Below are positions 1-10,031 of a stretch of DNA of 64,000 nt, one piece after another. The first letter of the stretch is position 1. Each line of letters begins with the position of its first letter. Below the pieces are notes generated by a model. The model did no database searches. It saw only the letters and a program-made list of their open reading frames with translations, and was not told the DNA's origin. Both the position numbers and the translations under genes were made by a program. This DNA comes from Chitinophagales bacterium (GTDB lineage: Bacteria; Bacteroidota; Bacteroidia; Chitinophagales; CAIODY01): NCBI GenBank assembly GCA_947452995.1, contig CANGEV010000001.1:1-64000 (forward strand), read 5' to 3'.

Positions 1-639
1 GCTAAATTTGAAGAGTTTAATAGCCTTTTGACACGTAACCGTATTTTTATGGAACGTACTAAAGGTGCCGGACCTATCACTGCTGAACGTGCATTAAATT
101 ATGGTTTTACAGGCCCAAATTTACGTGCTGCAGGCGTTGATTATGATGTTCGCGTTACAGCTCCTTATAGCAGTTATGAAGATTTTGAGTTTGATGTTCC
201 TGTCGGAACTACTGGTGATACGTACGATCGTTTCTTAGTTCGACAAGAAGAAATCCGTCAATCATTACGCATCATTCGTCAAGCGATTGATAAAATGCCG
301 AAGGAAGGCGGTTTCCATGCAGATGTACCTTTGTTCTATCTTCCAGAAAAAGAGTTAGTGTATAACAACATGGAAGCGCTTATCTACCATTTTAAAATTA
401 TCATGGGAGAAAGCGAGGTTCCAGCAGGTGAAGTTTATCATTCAGTGGAAGGTGGTAATGGAGAACTTGGATTTTATTTGGTAAGTGATGGCGGTAGAAC
501 ACCGTATCGTTTACATTTCAGACGTCCTTGTTTTATCTACTATCAAGCGTATCCAGAAATGATTAAGGATGGTTTGTTAAGTGATGCCATTCTAACGATG
601 AGTAGTATGAATGTGATTGCAGGTGAATTAGATGCTTAA
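1..639 (+). CDS. nuoD: NADH-quinone oxidoreductase subunit D, C-terminal part (truncated by window start)
   Basis: Open frame from base 1 ([24 protein letters not shown]...) and NuoD C-terminal motifs ([24 protein letters not shown]); followed by nuoE-F-G. Confidence 0.95.
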   Translation, partial: AKFEEFNSLLTRNRIFMERTKGAGPITAERALNYGFTGPNLRAAGVDYDVRVTAPYSSYEDFEFDVPVGTTGDTYDRFLVRQEEIRQSLRIIRQAIDKMPKEGGFHADVPLFYLPEKELVYNNMEALIYHFKIIMGESEVPAGEVYHSVEGGNGELGFYLVSDGGRTPYRLHFRRPCFIYYQAYPEMIKDGLLSDAILTMSSMNVIAGELDA

Positions 640-671
640 ATTATAGCGACAAGTAAAATAAATACGCGAAA

Positions 672-1163
672 ATGAAATTCAACGAAACAGAATTAAAAGA
701 GGTTGAAAGATTGGTGAGCCGCTACCCTGCTGATCGCCAAAAATCGGCTTTGATACCTGTTCTTCACTTGGCACAAGTTGCTAATGGGAATTGGTTAGAT
801 GCCGAAACCATGGATTATGTTGCTTCTTTATTGAAAATTACAAATATCGAGGTATATGAAGTGGCTTCCTTTTATAGCATGTTCAATCTAAAGCCCGTAG
901 GAAAGTATCTTTTTGAAGTTTGTCAAACAGGACCTTGCAATATTCAAGGTGCAAAAGACATCATTGCATACATCGAAAAGAAATTAGGAGTTAAGGAAGG
1001 AGAAGTAACTTCAGATGGATTATTCAGCTTTAAACGAGTTGAATGTTTAGGAGCTTGTGGCTATGCTCCTATGTTACAATTAGGAGAGCACTTCAAAGAA
1101 CATCTAACACCAGAAAAAATTGATGCCATCGTTGATGAACATCGTATGAAAGCAGGTTTATAA
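672..1163 (+). CDS. nuoE: NADH-quinone oxidoreductase subunit E (2Fe-2S)
   Basis: 163 aa, thioredoxin-like 2Fe-2S motif (CQTGPCNIQGA ... CLGACGYAPM). Confidence 0.95.
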   Translation: MKFNETELKEVERLVSRYPADRQKSALIPVLHLAQVANGNWLDAETMDYVASLLKITNIEVYEVASFYSMFNLKPVGKYLFEVCQTGPCNIQGAKDIIAYIEKKLGVKEGEVTSDGLFSFKRVECLGACGYAPMLQLGEHFKEHLTPEKIDAIVDEHRMKAGL

Positions 1164-1181
1164 AACTTAAGGATTTTAGAA

Positions 1182-2540
1182 ATGTCAAGAAAATTATTGC
1201 TAGATAAAGCACATATTGCAGGTATCGAAACCTTTGAAGTGTATCGCAAAGAAGGAGGATATCGTGCAGCAGAGAAAGCGTTAAAGTCAATGACGCCTGA
1301 CGAAATTACTGAAGAGGTTAAAAAATCAGGATTGCGTGGTCGTGGAGGTGCAGGCTTTCCAACTGGAATGAAATGGAGCTTTTTGGCTAAGCCTGAAGGA
1401 GTTCCTCGTTATTTGGTTTGTAATGCAGACGAATCTGAACCAGGTACCTTTAAGGATAGATTTTTAATGGAGAAAATACCTCACCTTTTGGTGGAAGGAT
1501 TGATTGTTTCCTCTTTTGCATTAGGTGCTAACACCGCTTATATTTACATACGTGGTGAATATGCATGGATAGTACATATTTTAGAAAAAGCAATTGCTGA
1601 AGCAAAGAATAATGGTTTCCTTGGTAAAAACATCCTTGGAACAGGCTTTGATTTAGAAATTTATGTACAACGTGGTGCTGGCGCATATATCTGTGGTGAA
1701 GAAACCGCTTTGTTAGAATCTTTGGAAGGAAAGCGTGGTAACCCACGTATCAAGCCTCCATTCCCTGCCGTTAAAGGTTTATATGATTGCCCAACTGTAG
1801 TTAATAACGTTGAATCTATTGCAGCATCAGTACCTATCATTAACATGACAGGCGATGAGTACGCAAAGATCGGTTTAGGTAGAAGTACAGGCACGAAATT
1901 GATTTCTGCATCAGGAAATATCAACAAACCTGGCGTTTATGAAATAGTCTTAGGATTATCAGTAGAAGAGTTTTTGATGAGTGATGAATATTGTGGAGGG
2001 ATGAAAAATGGGAAAAAGTTGAAAGCATGTGTACCTGGAGGTTCTTCAGTTCCTATTTTACCACACGACTTACTTTTCAAAACAGCTAACGGAGAAACCC
2101 GTTTAATGACCTATGAATCTTTAAGTGATGGAGGCTTTGCCACTGGTTCTATGTTAGGTTCTGGAGGATTTATAGTTTATGACGAAGACCAATGTATAGT
2201 TGAAAATACCTATAATTTTACTCGCTTCTATCGTCATGAATCTTGTGGACAATGTAGTCCTTGTCGTGAAGGAACAGGCTGGATGGAGAAGTTATTGTGG
2301 AGACTAGAGAATGGTCAAGGTAAAATAGAGGATATCGATTTATTATGGGATATCCAACGTAAAATTGAAGGCAATACAATTTGTCCTTTAGGAGACGCTG
2401 CTTCATGGCCCGTTGCCGCTGCAATTCGTCACTTCCGTGAAGAATTCGAGTGGCATGTAACGCATCCCAAAGAAGCAATGGAACGCAATTACGGTTTACG
2501 AAAAAATATTTATGTCGCACCTACCCCTGCTGGTGCATAA
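1182..2540 (+). CDS. nuoF: NADH-quinone oxidoreductase subunit F
   Basis: GLRGRGGAGFPTGMKWSF, CNADESEPGTFKDR, ESCGQCSPCREG motifs. Confidence 0.97.
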   Translation: MSRKLLLDKAHIAGIETFEVYRKEGGYRAAEKALKSMTPDEITEEVKKSGLRGRGGAGFPTGMKWSFLAKPEGVPRYLVCNADESEPGTFKDRFLMEKIPHLLVEGLIVSSFALGANTAYIYIRGEYAWIVHILEKAIAEAKNNGFLGKNILGTGFDLEIYVQRGAGAYICGEETALLESLEGKRGNPRIKPPFPAVKGLYDCPTVVNNVESIAASVPIINMTGDEYAKIGLGRSTGTKLISASGNINKPGVYEIVLGLSVEEFLMSDEYCGGMKNGKKLKACVPGGSSVPILPHDLLFKTANGETRLMTYESLSDGGFATGSMLGSGGFIVYDEDQCIVENTYNFTRFYRHESCGQCSPCREGTGWMEKLLWRLENGQGKIEDIDLLWDIQRKIEGNTICPLGDAASWPVAAAIRHFREEFEWHVTHPKEAMERNYGLRKNIYVAPTPAGA

Positions 2541-2551
2541 TAAGAATTGAA

Positions 2552-3556
2552 ATGGCAAAAGTAACGATAGACGGACATTTGATGGACGTTCCTGATGGAA
2601 CCACAATTTTGAATGCAGCACGTATGATGGCAGAACAGCATCCTGAATTATCAGCGAATGTACCCCCTGCAATGTGTTATTACTCAAAATTAGAAGGTAG
2701 TGGAGGTAAGTGCCGTACTTGTCTGGTACAAGTAACAAAAGGCTCTGAAAAGGATCCACGTCCTATGCCTAAATTAGTAGCAAGCTGCCGTACCACCGTT
2801 ATGGATGGTATGGAAGTTCAAAATAAATTATCGGCACAGGTTCAAGATGCTCGTAAAGGTGTGGTTGAATTTCTTTTACTCAATCACCCATTAGATTGTC
2901 CTGTTTGTGATCAAGCAGGTGAATGTCATTTACAAGATTTAGGCTACGAACATGGTTCGCAAAATACGCGTTATGAGTTCAAACGCCGTACGTTCGAAGT
3001 GGAAGATATTGGCGATAAGGTAAAATTGCACATGAACCGTTGCATTCTCTGCTACCGTTGTGTATTTACCGCGAATCAGATTACAGAAGGTCGCGTTCAT
3101 GGTATTATCAATCGTGGAGATCACGCTGAAATTTCAACGTATATTCATCAATCCATCGACAATGATTTTAGTGGTAACGTAATCGATGTTTGTCCGGTTG
3201 GAGCTTTAACTGATAAGACTTTCCGTTTCAAAAGCCGTGTATGGAACACTAATCCATATAATGCTCATCGAGAGTGCACTAATCCGAAATGTAAAGGTCA
3301 TGTTGTCTTATGGATGGCAGGAAATGATATTTTACGTGTTACAGCTCGTAAAGATCAATGGGGTGAAGTTGAATCCTTCATTTGTAACGAATGTCGTTTT
3401 GATAAAAAGTCGCTCGGCGACTGGATAGTAGAAGGACCTCGTAAAATTGACCGTCATTCAGTAATTAGTGGTGGGCACTACAATAGCCTAAGCGATAAAA
3501 AGGTACTTACAAAGAGTACGACTTTCGCTGTAATGGAAGGAAGTAGAAAAGACTAA
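2552..3556 (+). CDS. nuoG: NADH-quinone oxidoreductase subunit G, short form (Fe-S N-terminal modules only)
   Basis: MAKVTIDGHLMDVPDGTTILNAA, HPLDCPVCDQAGECHLQD, CILCYRC. ATG at 2552 is more plausible than the track start at 2450, which overlaps nuoF by 91 nt. Confidence 0.92.
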   Translation: MAKVTIDGHLMDVPDGTTILNAARMMAEQHPELSANVPPAMCYYSKLEGSGGKCRTCLVQVTKGSEKDPRPMPKLVASCRTTVMDGMEVQNKLSAQVQDARKGVVEFLLLNHPLDCPVCDQAGECHLQDLGYEHGSQNTRYEFKRRTFEVEDIGDKVKLHMNRCILCYRCVFTANQITEGRVHGIINRGDHAEISTYIHQSIDNDFSGNVIDVCPVGALTDKTFRFKSRVWNTNPYNAHRECTNPKCKGHVVLWMAGNDILRVTARKDQWGEVESFICNECRFDKKSLGDWIVEGPRKIDRHSVISGGHYNSLSDKKVLTKSTTFAVMEGSRKD

Positions 3557-3573
3557 TTATTTTAAAATACTTG

Positions 3574-3604
3574 TTGGGACTTCAGTAAAATTAAATTAGG
3601 TTTG
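3574..3604 (+). promoter_or_regulatory. Putative Bacteroidota-type promoter for kup
   Basis: TTG at 3574-3576, 20-nt spacer, TAGGTTTG (TAnnTTTG) at 3597-3604, 26 nt before the kup ATG. Confidence 0.5.
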
Positions 3605-3629
3605 TGACCGATTTAATTCCATCAAAATT

Positions 3630-5594
3630 ATGGGCCACGAGGGTAATCCTGTGAAGTCGCATCACGACCATTTGCGCCGAATATCTTCGGGCGGTTTATT
3701 AGTTGCACTAGGTATCATCTACGGTGATATTGGGACATCTCCACTATACGTACTGAAATCAATTATCGGGACGAAAGAGATTAGTGATGACTTAATACTC
3801 GGAGCCTTGAGTTGTGTCTTTTGGACTTTAACTCTGCTCACTACATTCAAATATGTCATCATCACATTACGTGCTGATAACAAGGGCGAAGGTGGAATTT
3901 TCTCACTTTACACGCTTGTACGTCGTACAAAAGGTTGGTTGATTTTTCCGGCAATAATAGGCGGAAGCACATTACTAGCAGATGGTTTAATTACACCTCC
4001 TATTTCTGTATCATCAGCGGTGGAAGGTTTACGTTTGATTTATCCGAGCATTCAAACTATACCAATTGTTATAACCATTCTTTCCATATTGTTTTTTATC
4101 CAACAATATGGAACTAAAATTGTTGGTCAAACTTTTGGACCATTAATGCTTTTATGGTTTGGAATGTTAGCTATTCTAGGTGTTACAAATATTTGGGGGC
4201 ATTGGTACATTTTTAAAGCATTCAATCCATATTATGCATATAAGCTACTAGTGATTTATCCAGGAGGTTTTTGGCTATTAGGTGGCGTATTTCTTTGTAC
4301 CACAGGAGCGGAGGCTTTATATTCAGATTTAGGGCATTGTGGAAGAGGTAATATCCGCGTAAGTTGGACTTATGTAAAACTAGCATTGATATTAAATTAT
4401 TTTGGACAAGGTGCGCATCTATTGACCATGCGTGGCCAGAAGTTAAATGGTGTAGATCCATTTTATAGTTTGATGCCACAATGGTTTTTGATTACCGGGA
4501 TTATCATTGCTACTATTGCTGCAATTATTGCTTCACAAGCCTTAATTACGGGATCATATACGCTTGTTGCGGAAGCTATTCGATTAAACCTATGGCCTAA
4601 ATTAAAGATCAATTACCCTACCAATCAAAAGGGGCAAATGTATATTCCGGCTATCAATTGGTTACTTTATTTTGGTTGCGTAGCCGTTGTGCTTTATTTC
4701 AAAGAATCAAGTGCAATGGAAGGTGCTTATGGAGTAAGTATCATTTTAACGATGTTAATGACCACCCTACTATTAGTTCATTATTTTGTTTTAAAACGAG
4801 TTAACCCTGCATTAATTTGGGTTTATATGTTCTTCTATTTTTCATTAGAAGGGATGTTCTTGTTCTCGAATTTTAGTAAGTTTTATCATGGCGGTTGGGT
4901 TACCATCGTAATTGCTTCTTGTTTGATATTTATTATGTGGGTATGGAATGAAGCCACTCATTTAAAGCGTGCGTTTACTGACTTCGTAAAATTTGATAAA
5001 TACTTACCACGTTTGAAGGATCTTTCAGAAGATGAAACTGTACCTAAATATGCAACGCATTTGATTTATCTTTCTACTTCTGAATCGGAGCATTTTATCG
5101 AAAAGAAAATTACGTATTCTATTTTTAGAAAATTTCCGAAGCGTGCTGATACGTATTGGTTCTTACATGTGACTACCACTGACGAGCCTTATGAAATGTC
5201 TTATAAGGTCAACCCTCTTATTCCAGGGAAAGTGTTCCGTGTAGATTTTCGTTTAGGATTTCGTGTAGAGCAACGTATAACTGGACTATTCAAGCAAGTA
5301 GTGGATGAAATGGTTAGTCGTGGGGAAGTTGACACAATCAGTCGATTCCCATCGCTTCGTCAACATGAAATCAAAGGAGATGTTAAGTATATTTTGATTG
5401 ACAGATATCTAAGTCAAGAAAATTATCTTCCAGCCTATCAAAAGTTCATCTTTGATATCTATTATCTAATTAAGAATATAAGTTTCAGAGAAGAACGTGC
5501 TTTCGGTATTGATAGCGGATTTGTTGAAATTGAACACGTACCTTTAGTATTAAACAAAAAGCGTAATTTCAATATCAAACGTGTTGAAGAATAA
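3630..5594 (+). CDS. kup: KUP-family potassium uptake transporter
   Basis: ALGIIYGDIGTSPLYVLKSI N-terminus, multi-TM, 654 aa. Confidence 0.95.
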   Translation: MGHEGNPVKSHHDHLRRISSGGLLVALGIIYGDIGTSPLYVLKSIIGTKEISDDLILGALSCVFWTLTLLTTFKYVIITLRADNKGEGGIFSLYTLVRRTKGWLIFPAIIGGSTLLADGLITPPISVSSAVEGLRLIYPSIQTIPIVITILSILFFIQQYGTKIVGQTFGPLMLLWFGMLAILGVTNIWGHWYIFKAFNPYYAYKLLVIYPGGFWLLGGVFLCTTGAEALYSDLGHCGRGNIRVSWTYVKLALILNYFGQGAHLLTMRGQKLNGVDPFYSLMPQWFLITGIIIATIAAIIASQALITGSYTLVAEAIRLNLWPKLKINYPTNQKGQMYIPAINWLLYFGCVAVVLYFKESSAMEGAYGVSIILTMLMTTLLLVHYFVLKRVNPALIWVYMFFYFSLEGMFLFSNFSKFYHGGWVTIVIASCLIFIMWVWNEATHLKRAFTDFVKFDKYLPRLKDLSEDETVPKYATHLIYLSTSESEHFIEKKITYSIFRKFPKRADTYWFLHVTTTDEPYEMSYKVNPLIPGKVFRVDFRLGFRVEQRITGLFKQVVDEMVSRGEVDTISRFPSLRQHEIKGDVKYILIDRYLSQENYLPAYQKFIFDIYYLIKNISFREERAFGIDSGFVEIEHVPLVLNKKRNFNIKRVEE

Positions 5595-5596
5595 GC

Positions 5597-6778
5597 CTAT
5601 AAAGCTTGTTCAAAGTCGGCAAGGATATCTTGTATATTTTCAATTCCAACAGATAAACGTATTAACCCGTCGCTTATCCCGTATTTAATTCTGTCTTCTC
5701 GAGGAACGCCTATGTGCGTCATAGATGCAGGATGAGAAACTAAGGTATCGCAGGTACCTAAAGAAACGGCGCGTACGCAAAGTTGTAATTTGTTTAGGAA
5801 TTGGGTTCCCGCTTCGAATCCTCCTTTTAATTCAAACGACAACATTCCTCCAAAATCTTCCATCTGCTTTTTAGCTATATTATGATACGGGTGATCGCTC
5901 AAAGCTAGATAATTTACGGTAGCGATTTTGGGGTGCTTATTGAGGTATTCCGCCAAGGTTTTTGCATTAGCGGTATGTTGACGCAAACGTAGTGGTAAGG
6001 TCTTTAAACCATTCACTAACAACCAAGCTTCGAAGGGATTGTAGGCTGCACCTAACAGACGGAAAGCCTTTTTGAATATGGTATCCATCCATTCTAGATC
6101 TTTACCAATTACAGCTCCACCAACAGCTGTGCCATGTCCATTCAAATATTTCGTGATGGAATGAATTACAAAGTCGGCACCCAGTAATAAAGGCTGCTGT
6201 AATAAAGGGGTTGCGAAGGTATTATCAACGCTTAACTTTTTCTGATATTGCTTAGCAAGATTCGCAATCGCTTGTATATCTACACAACGTAAGGTTGGGT
6301 TTGCGGGCGTTTCAATATGAATATGTGCAATGGCTTTATCATTTTTCAACGTTGCTTCAACCGCATTTAAATCGTCAAAGTCGACGATTACTGTTTCAAT
6401 ATTTAAAGCCTTTAATGTACGATGAAACAATTCATCGGTACCTCCATAGAGTGAAAAGTGTGAAAGGATTTTATCACCTGGTTTTAATAGTGCTAGAAAC
6501 AAAGTTGACAAAGCACTCATACCTGAACTCGTTAAATAACAAGCAGGTAATTGATCCATACCAAATCCTTCTAAGGCAGCGATCTTTTCAGCTGCAAAAT
6601 CTACAGTAGGGTTATTAAAACGAGAGTAGATATATCCTTTCTGTTTGTTTGTAAAAATATCCATCCCATGTTCTGCTGAATCAAATACATAGGTGGAAGA
6701 AGGTATGATTGGTAATGTATGTGCTTGATATGGGAAGTGCCCAGATTGGACACAAATGCTTTCTTTCGATAATTTCAT
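5597..6778 (-). CDS. Cys/Met-metabolism PLP enzyme (cystathionine gamma-lyase / methionine gamma-lyase-like)
   Basis: Fold-type I PLP motifs, e.g. SRFNNPTV, SVDNTFATP, and PLP-lysine region DFVIHSITKYLNGHG. Confidence 0.9.
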   Translation of the reverse strand: MKLSKESICVQSGHFPYQAHTLPIIPSSTYVFDSAEHGMDIFTNKQKGYIYSRFNNPTVDFAAEKIAALEGFGMDQLPACYLTSSGMSALSTLFLALLKPGDKILSHFSLYGGTDELFHRTLKALNIETVIVDFDDLNAVEATLKNDKAIAHIHIETPANPTLRCVDIQAIANLAKQYQKKLSVDNTFATPLLQQPLLLGADFVIHSITKYLNGHGTAVGGAVIGKDLEWMDTIFKKAFRLLGAAYNPFEAWLLVNGLKTLPLRLRQHTANAKTLAEYLNKHPKIATVNYLALSDHPYHNIAKKQMEDFGGMLSFELKGGFEAGTQFLNKLQLCVRAVSLGTCDTLVSHPASMTHIGVPREDRIKYGISDGLIRLSVGIENIQDILADFEQAL

Positions 6779-6783
6779 CGTGA

Positions 6784-7635
6784 TTATTTTACGAAGCGAA
6801 GATATTGAATTTGGTTGTTAGCAGGAACCAACTTAATTAGATACATGCCAGATGGTAGACTTTCAGTATTGAAATGAAGTCCTTGAAAAGGTACTTTGAC
6901 ATTCCTTCCCGATGCATCCAAAATTTCAATTAACTCTGGTTCAGAGGCTGTTCCATTTAATTGCCAATCATTAGTAGACATCTTCGATAGAGTAAAAAAT
7001 TTACTTTCAGTTATTAAATTCTCCCCTACAGAAAACGGTTTTTCAATAACATAATATAAAGTATTTGTTGGATTAAGGTCGTTCCATTGCGAACTAGAAC
7101 CTAAAAATCCTATTCCAGAAGGCCAACCCGCAAGTGCCATTGCTGCGGCATCTTGGTATCCAACATAATTATCCGGTTCATTGAAGCCATTTCCTGTATT
7201 GCCCCAATTAACAAAATTATTTCCAACCACTACTCCATTATTCATTCCGTTACTACCTTCTCCATTAAAGAATATTGTACCAATGCTATCATTATCTCCA
7301 TCCCAAATCCAGGTACCTTCCACAACGTCGTGTGCACCTATCCAAACATAAGCAGTTCCACCGCCATCCGGTGTATTTGTATAAGTAGTCGACACTGTGG
7401 CTCCTTGTGTAATAGCATTATAAACCGCAATATTTTCTAAGGTATCATTTATCTCTACTAGATATCCACCTTGAGATTTTGCACAGGATGCGGCCGCAAT
7501 CCATGTTTTAGCGTCCTTAACAACTGTATAATTATGGTTATTAAAGGAGAAATTATAAATTGAATTAAAGTTACATTGAGCAAAAGAAAAAAGTGAAGCT
7601 AGGGTAAAAACTGAAGCAAATAATAGTTTTTTCAT
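6784..7635 (-). CDS. Secreted C-type lectin-domain protein with T9SS type A C-terminal sorting domain
   Basis: Signal peptide; AKTWIAAASCAKSQGGYLVEINDTLENIAVYNAI ... VWIGAHD ... WNDL lectin-like pattern; C-term ILDASGRNV...LPSGMYLIKLV...YLRFVK. Confidence 0.75.
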   Translation of the reverse strand: MKKLLFASVFTLASLFSFAQCNFNSIYNFSFNNHNYTVVKDAKTWIAAASCAKSQGGYLVEINDTLENIAVYNAITQGATVSTTYTNTPDGGGTAYVWIGAHDVVEGTWIWDGDNDSIGTIFFNGEGSNGMNNGVVVGNNFVNWGNTGNGFNEPDNYVGYQDAAAMALAGWPSGIGFLGSSSQWNDLNPTNTLYYVIEKPFSVGENLITESKFFTLSKMSTNDWQLNGTASEPELIEILDASGRNVKVPFQGLHFNTESLPSGMYLIKLVPANNQIQYLRFVK

Positions 7636-7660
7636 AAAATTTTAATTTAATACAAGATAC

Positions 7661-7688
7661 AAAAAAAGCACCTTTCGGTGCTCTTTTT
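7661..7688 (-). terminator. Rho-independent terminator downstream of the phosphohexomutase gene
   Basis: Minus strand: AAAAAGAGCACCGAAAGGTGCTTTTTTT; 5-bp GCACC/GGTGC stem with T-run. Confidence 0.8.
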
Positions 7689-9075
7689 AATTAGAAAATT
7701 CTTTTATATCGCTCATGATTTTAGCAACCATATTTTCTGCTATATTTTGATACTGACTTTCTGCATAAATACGTATAATAGGTTCTGTATTTGATTTGCG
7801 GAGATGTACCCAGCCTTCATTCATATCGATTTTCAAACCATCAATCCTGTTTAGTTTTTCGTTCTTGTATTTATCTGCCACTTTGTCAAACAAAGCATCC
7901 AAGTCAATTTCCTTATCTGCAACGAACTTACTTTTAACCATGCTGTAGTCTGGATAAGTATTACGTAATAACTTTACAGTTTTATTAGAATTTGCAAGAT
8001 GCGTGAGGAATAATGCTATTCCGACTAATGCATCACGTCCATAATGTAATTCAGGATAAATTATACCACCATTTCCTTCTCCACCGATTACAGCATTGAC
8101 CTCTTTCATTTTGGTAACAACATTTACCTCACCTACTGCAGCTGCATGATATACACAATTATGTCCTTCAGTGATATCGCGTAAAGCTCTAGTTGAAGAC
8201 AGATTACTTACGGTAGAACCTGGTTTGTGTTGTAAAATATAATCTGCAATAGCAACTAAAGTATATTCTTCTCCGAACATTTCTCCTTCTTCCGTTACAA
8301 AACATAAACGATCAACGTCTGGGTCGACTGCAATACCAATATCCGCTTTTCTGAATTTAACTTCGTTAGCTAAGGCGACAAGGTTTTCAGGTAATGGCTC
8401 TGGGTTATGCGCAAAACGTCCATTTACCTCATCAAATAAGACCTGGACTTCGTGTACGCCTAATGCTTTTAATAACATTGGAACTGCAATAGCGCCCGTT
8501 GAATTGACAGCATCCACCACTACTTTGAATTCCTTCTTTGCAATAGCTTCTTTATCTACAAGTGGTAAGGCTAATATCTTTTCGATATGTTGCTCAATGG
8601 CATTTTCTACAACAGTGACAGTACCTAAATCGTTTACTTCAGCAAAAGTATAATTATCTTTCGCTGCTATTTTAAGCACTTTCTGTCCTTCTTTTTCTGA
8701 AATGAATTCCCCTTGTGCATTTAAGAGCTTTAGGGCATTCCATTCTTTTGGATTATGACTTGCGGTAAGTATGATACCGCCACCTGCACCTTCTGCTGGA
8801 ACAGACATTTCAACAGTTGGTGTGGTAGAAAGACCGAGGTTTATTACTTCAAAACCAAGTGCTACAAGCGTGTTTACAACCAAACTTTCAAACATGGCTC
8901 CGCTGATACGTGCATCACGACCTACCACCATTTTCTTACGACCCGTATTTTCATAAATGAACGTACCGAAAGCTGAGGTATACTTAACAATATCAATAGG
9001 CGTTAAAGAATCTCCTGGCTTCCCACCAATCGTTCCGCGAATTCCAGAAATAGATTTAATCAAAGTCACGTGCAA
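7687..9075 (-). CDS. glmM: Phosphoglucosamine mutase / phosphohexomutase
   Basis: SISGIRGTIGG, active-site TASHNPKEWN, DPDVDRLCFV, and GEGNGGIIYPELHYGRDA. Confidence 0.85.
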   Translation of the reverse strand: MHVTLIKSISGIRGTIGGKPGDSLTPIDIVKYTSAFGTFIYENTGRKKMVVGRDARISGAMFESLVVNTLVALGFEVINLGLSTTPTVEMSVPAEGAGGGIILTASHNPKEWNALKLLNAQGEFISEKEGQKVLKIAAKDNYTFAEVNDLGTVTVVENAIEQHIEKILALPLVDKEAIAKKEFKVVVDAVNSTGAIAVPMLLKALGVHEVQVLFDEVNGRFAHNPEPLPENLVALANEVKFRKADIGIAVDPDVDRLCFVTEEGEMFGEEYTLVAIADYILQHKPGSTVSNLSSTRALRDITEGHNCVYHAAAVGEVNVVTKMKEVNAVIGGEGNGGIIYPELHYGRDALVGIALFLTHLANSNKTVKLLRNTYPDYSMVKSKFVADKEIDLDALFDKVADKYKNEKLNRIDGLKIDMNEGWVHLRKSNTEPIIRIYAESQYQNIAENMVAKIMSDIKEFSN

Positions 9076-9113
9076 AAAATTTAGAGCACTAATTTAAGAA
9101 AATTTCGGCAATC

Positions 9114-10031
9114 TTAAGCCTTAGGATTCCCTTGTTGTCCACCTGTGTGAACAAATAATACTTCCGCACCTTTCTCAATATTTCCTAATGATATTTCGTT
9201 TAATAAAGCTTTAAATGTTTTTCCCGTATATACGATATCTAAATCTAATTGATGCTGATTTTTAAGTAGTTGGTAAAAAGCTAAATCATCCGAATTGTTT
9301 TTACCAAAACCAAGACCTGCGTATTGATTCAAAATATCTTTATTAAATGGGGTTAATGCTTCATTTTCTAAAACATATTTCTCTCCGCCTTTGAATGAGC
9401 TAACGCCAATACACCGAATATGATTTGGTATGCTTTGCCGTAATCCTAAAAAGGTCGTCCCTGTGCCAACTGATACTATTATATGAGTTATAGATTTTAA
9501 TTGCTCCGCATGATTTTTTAATAAAAATGGCCAAATCAAAGAAGCTCCTTGGACACCTAATGAACCTTCCCCTCCTAATTCAATCCAGAAAGGCTTCTCT
9601 CCTGTTTTATCTTTTAAATTATGGACTTCAATAAAATCAGTACGTGCACTTTCTGTAAAATGATCAAAACCTGTTTTGGGTAAAAAAACTAAGTTCATAT
9701 TCATTTTACGTAGCGCCTCAATGGTTGGATTGTTTACTTCATTGTAAGATCTAATTATACCTACACTAGGGATTTGTAACTCGTTGCAAATGGCAGCCAA
9801 AGAAAATAAATGGTTGGAAAATGGTCCACCAAAGGAAATAATGGAAGAATGCTTGTGGGTTGAAAACGAATTTAAATGCTGTTGTAGTTTGAACAACTTA
9901 TTGCCCGCAAATTTAGAATGAATCCAGTCTAAACGAGCCACTTTTATCTTAATTTCCTGTTGGCAGGTTAATTCATTTTCAAAATGCTGAATTAAACCTT
10001 CCTCACGAAGCTGAAATTTGCTGAAGTCCAT
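9114..10031 (-). CDS. ACC deaminase / D-cysteine desulfhydrase-like PLP-dependent enzyme
   Basis: KVARLDWIHSKFAGNKLFKLQ, SFGGPFSNHLFSLAA, VSVGTGTTFLGL, FVHTGGQQGN. Confidence 0.82.
   Translation of the reverse strand: MDFSKFQLREEGLIQHFENELTCQQEIKIKVARLDWIHSKFAGNKLFKLQQHLNSFSTHKHSSIISFGGPFSNHLFSLAAICNELQIPSVGIIRSYNEVNNPTIEALRKMNMNLVFLPKTGFDHFTESARTDFIEVHNLKDKTGEKPFWIELGGEGSLGVQGASLIWPFLLKNHAEQLKSITHIIVSVGTGTTFLGLRQSIPNHIRCIGVSSFKGGEKYVLENEALTPFNKDILNQYAGLGFGKNNSDDLAFYQLLKNQHQLDLDIVYTGKTFKALLNEISLGNIEKGAEVLFVHTGGQQGNPKA

Noticed and set aside
1061-1290. Antisense ORFs of 62 and 65 aa opposite nuoE/nuoF
   Set aside because: Spurious antisense frames inside strong coding sequence. The same applies to most antisense 60-110 aa track entries, e.g. 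2218-2520, 4222-4479, 30241-30495, 32099-32395, 42018-42359, 54114-54401 and 62440-62682.
7153-7440. 95-aa plus-strand ORF (MVSNIIIRFIEAISCIAP...) opposite the lectin gene
   Set aside because: Antisense to a well-supported secreted protein; low-complexity Ile/Ser-rich frame with no recognisable motif.
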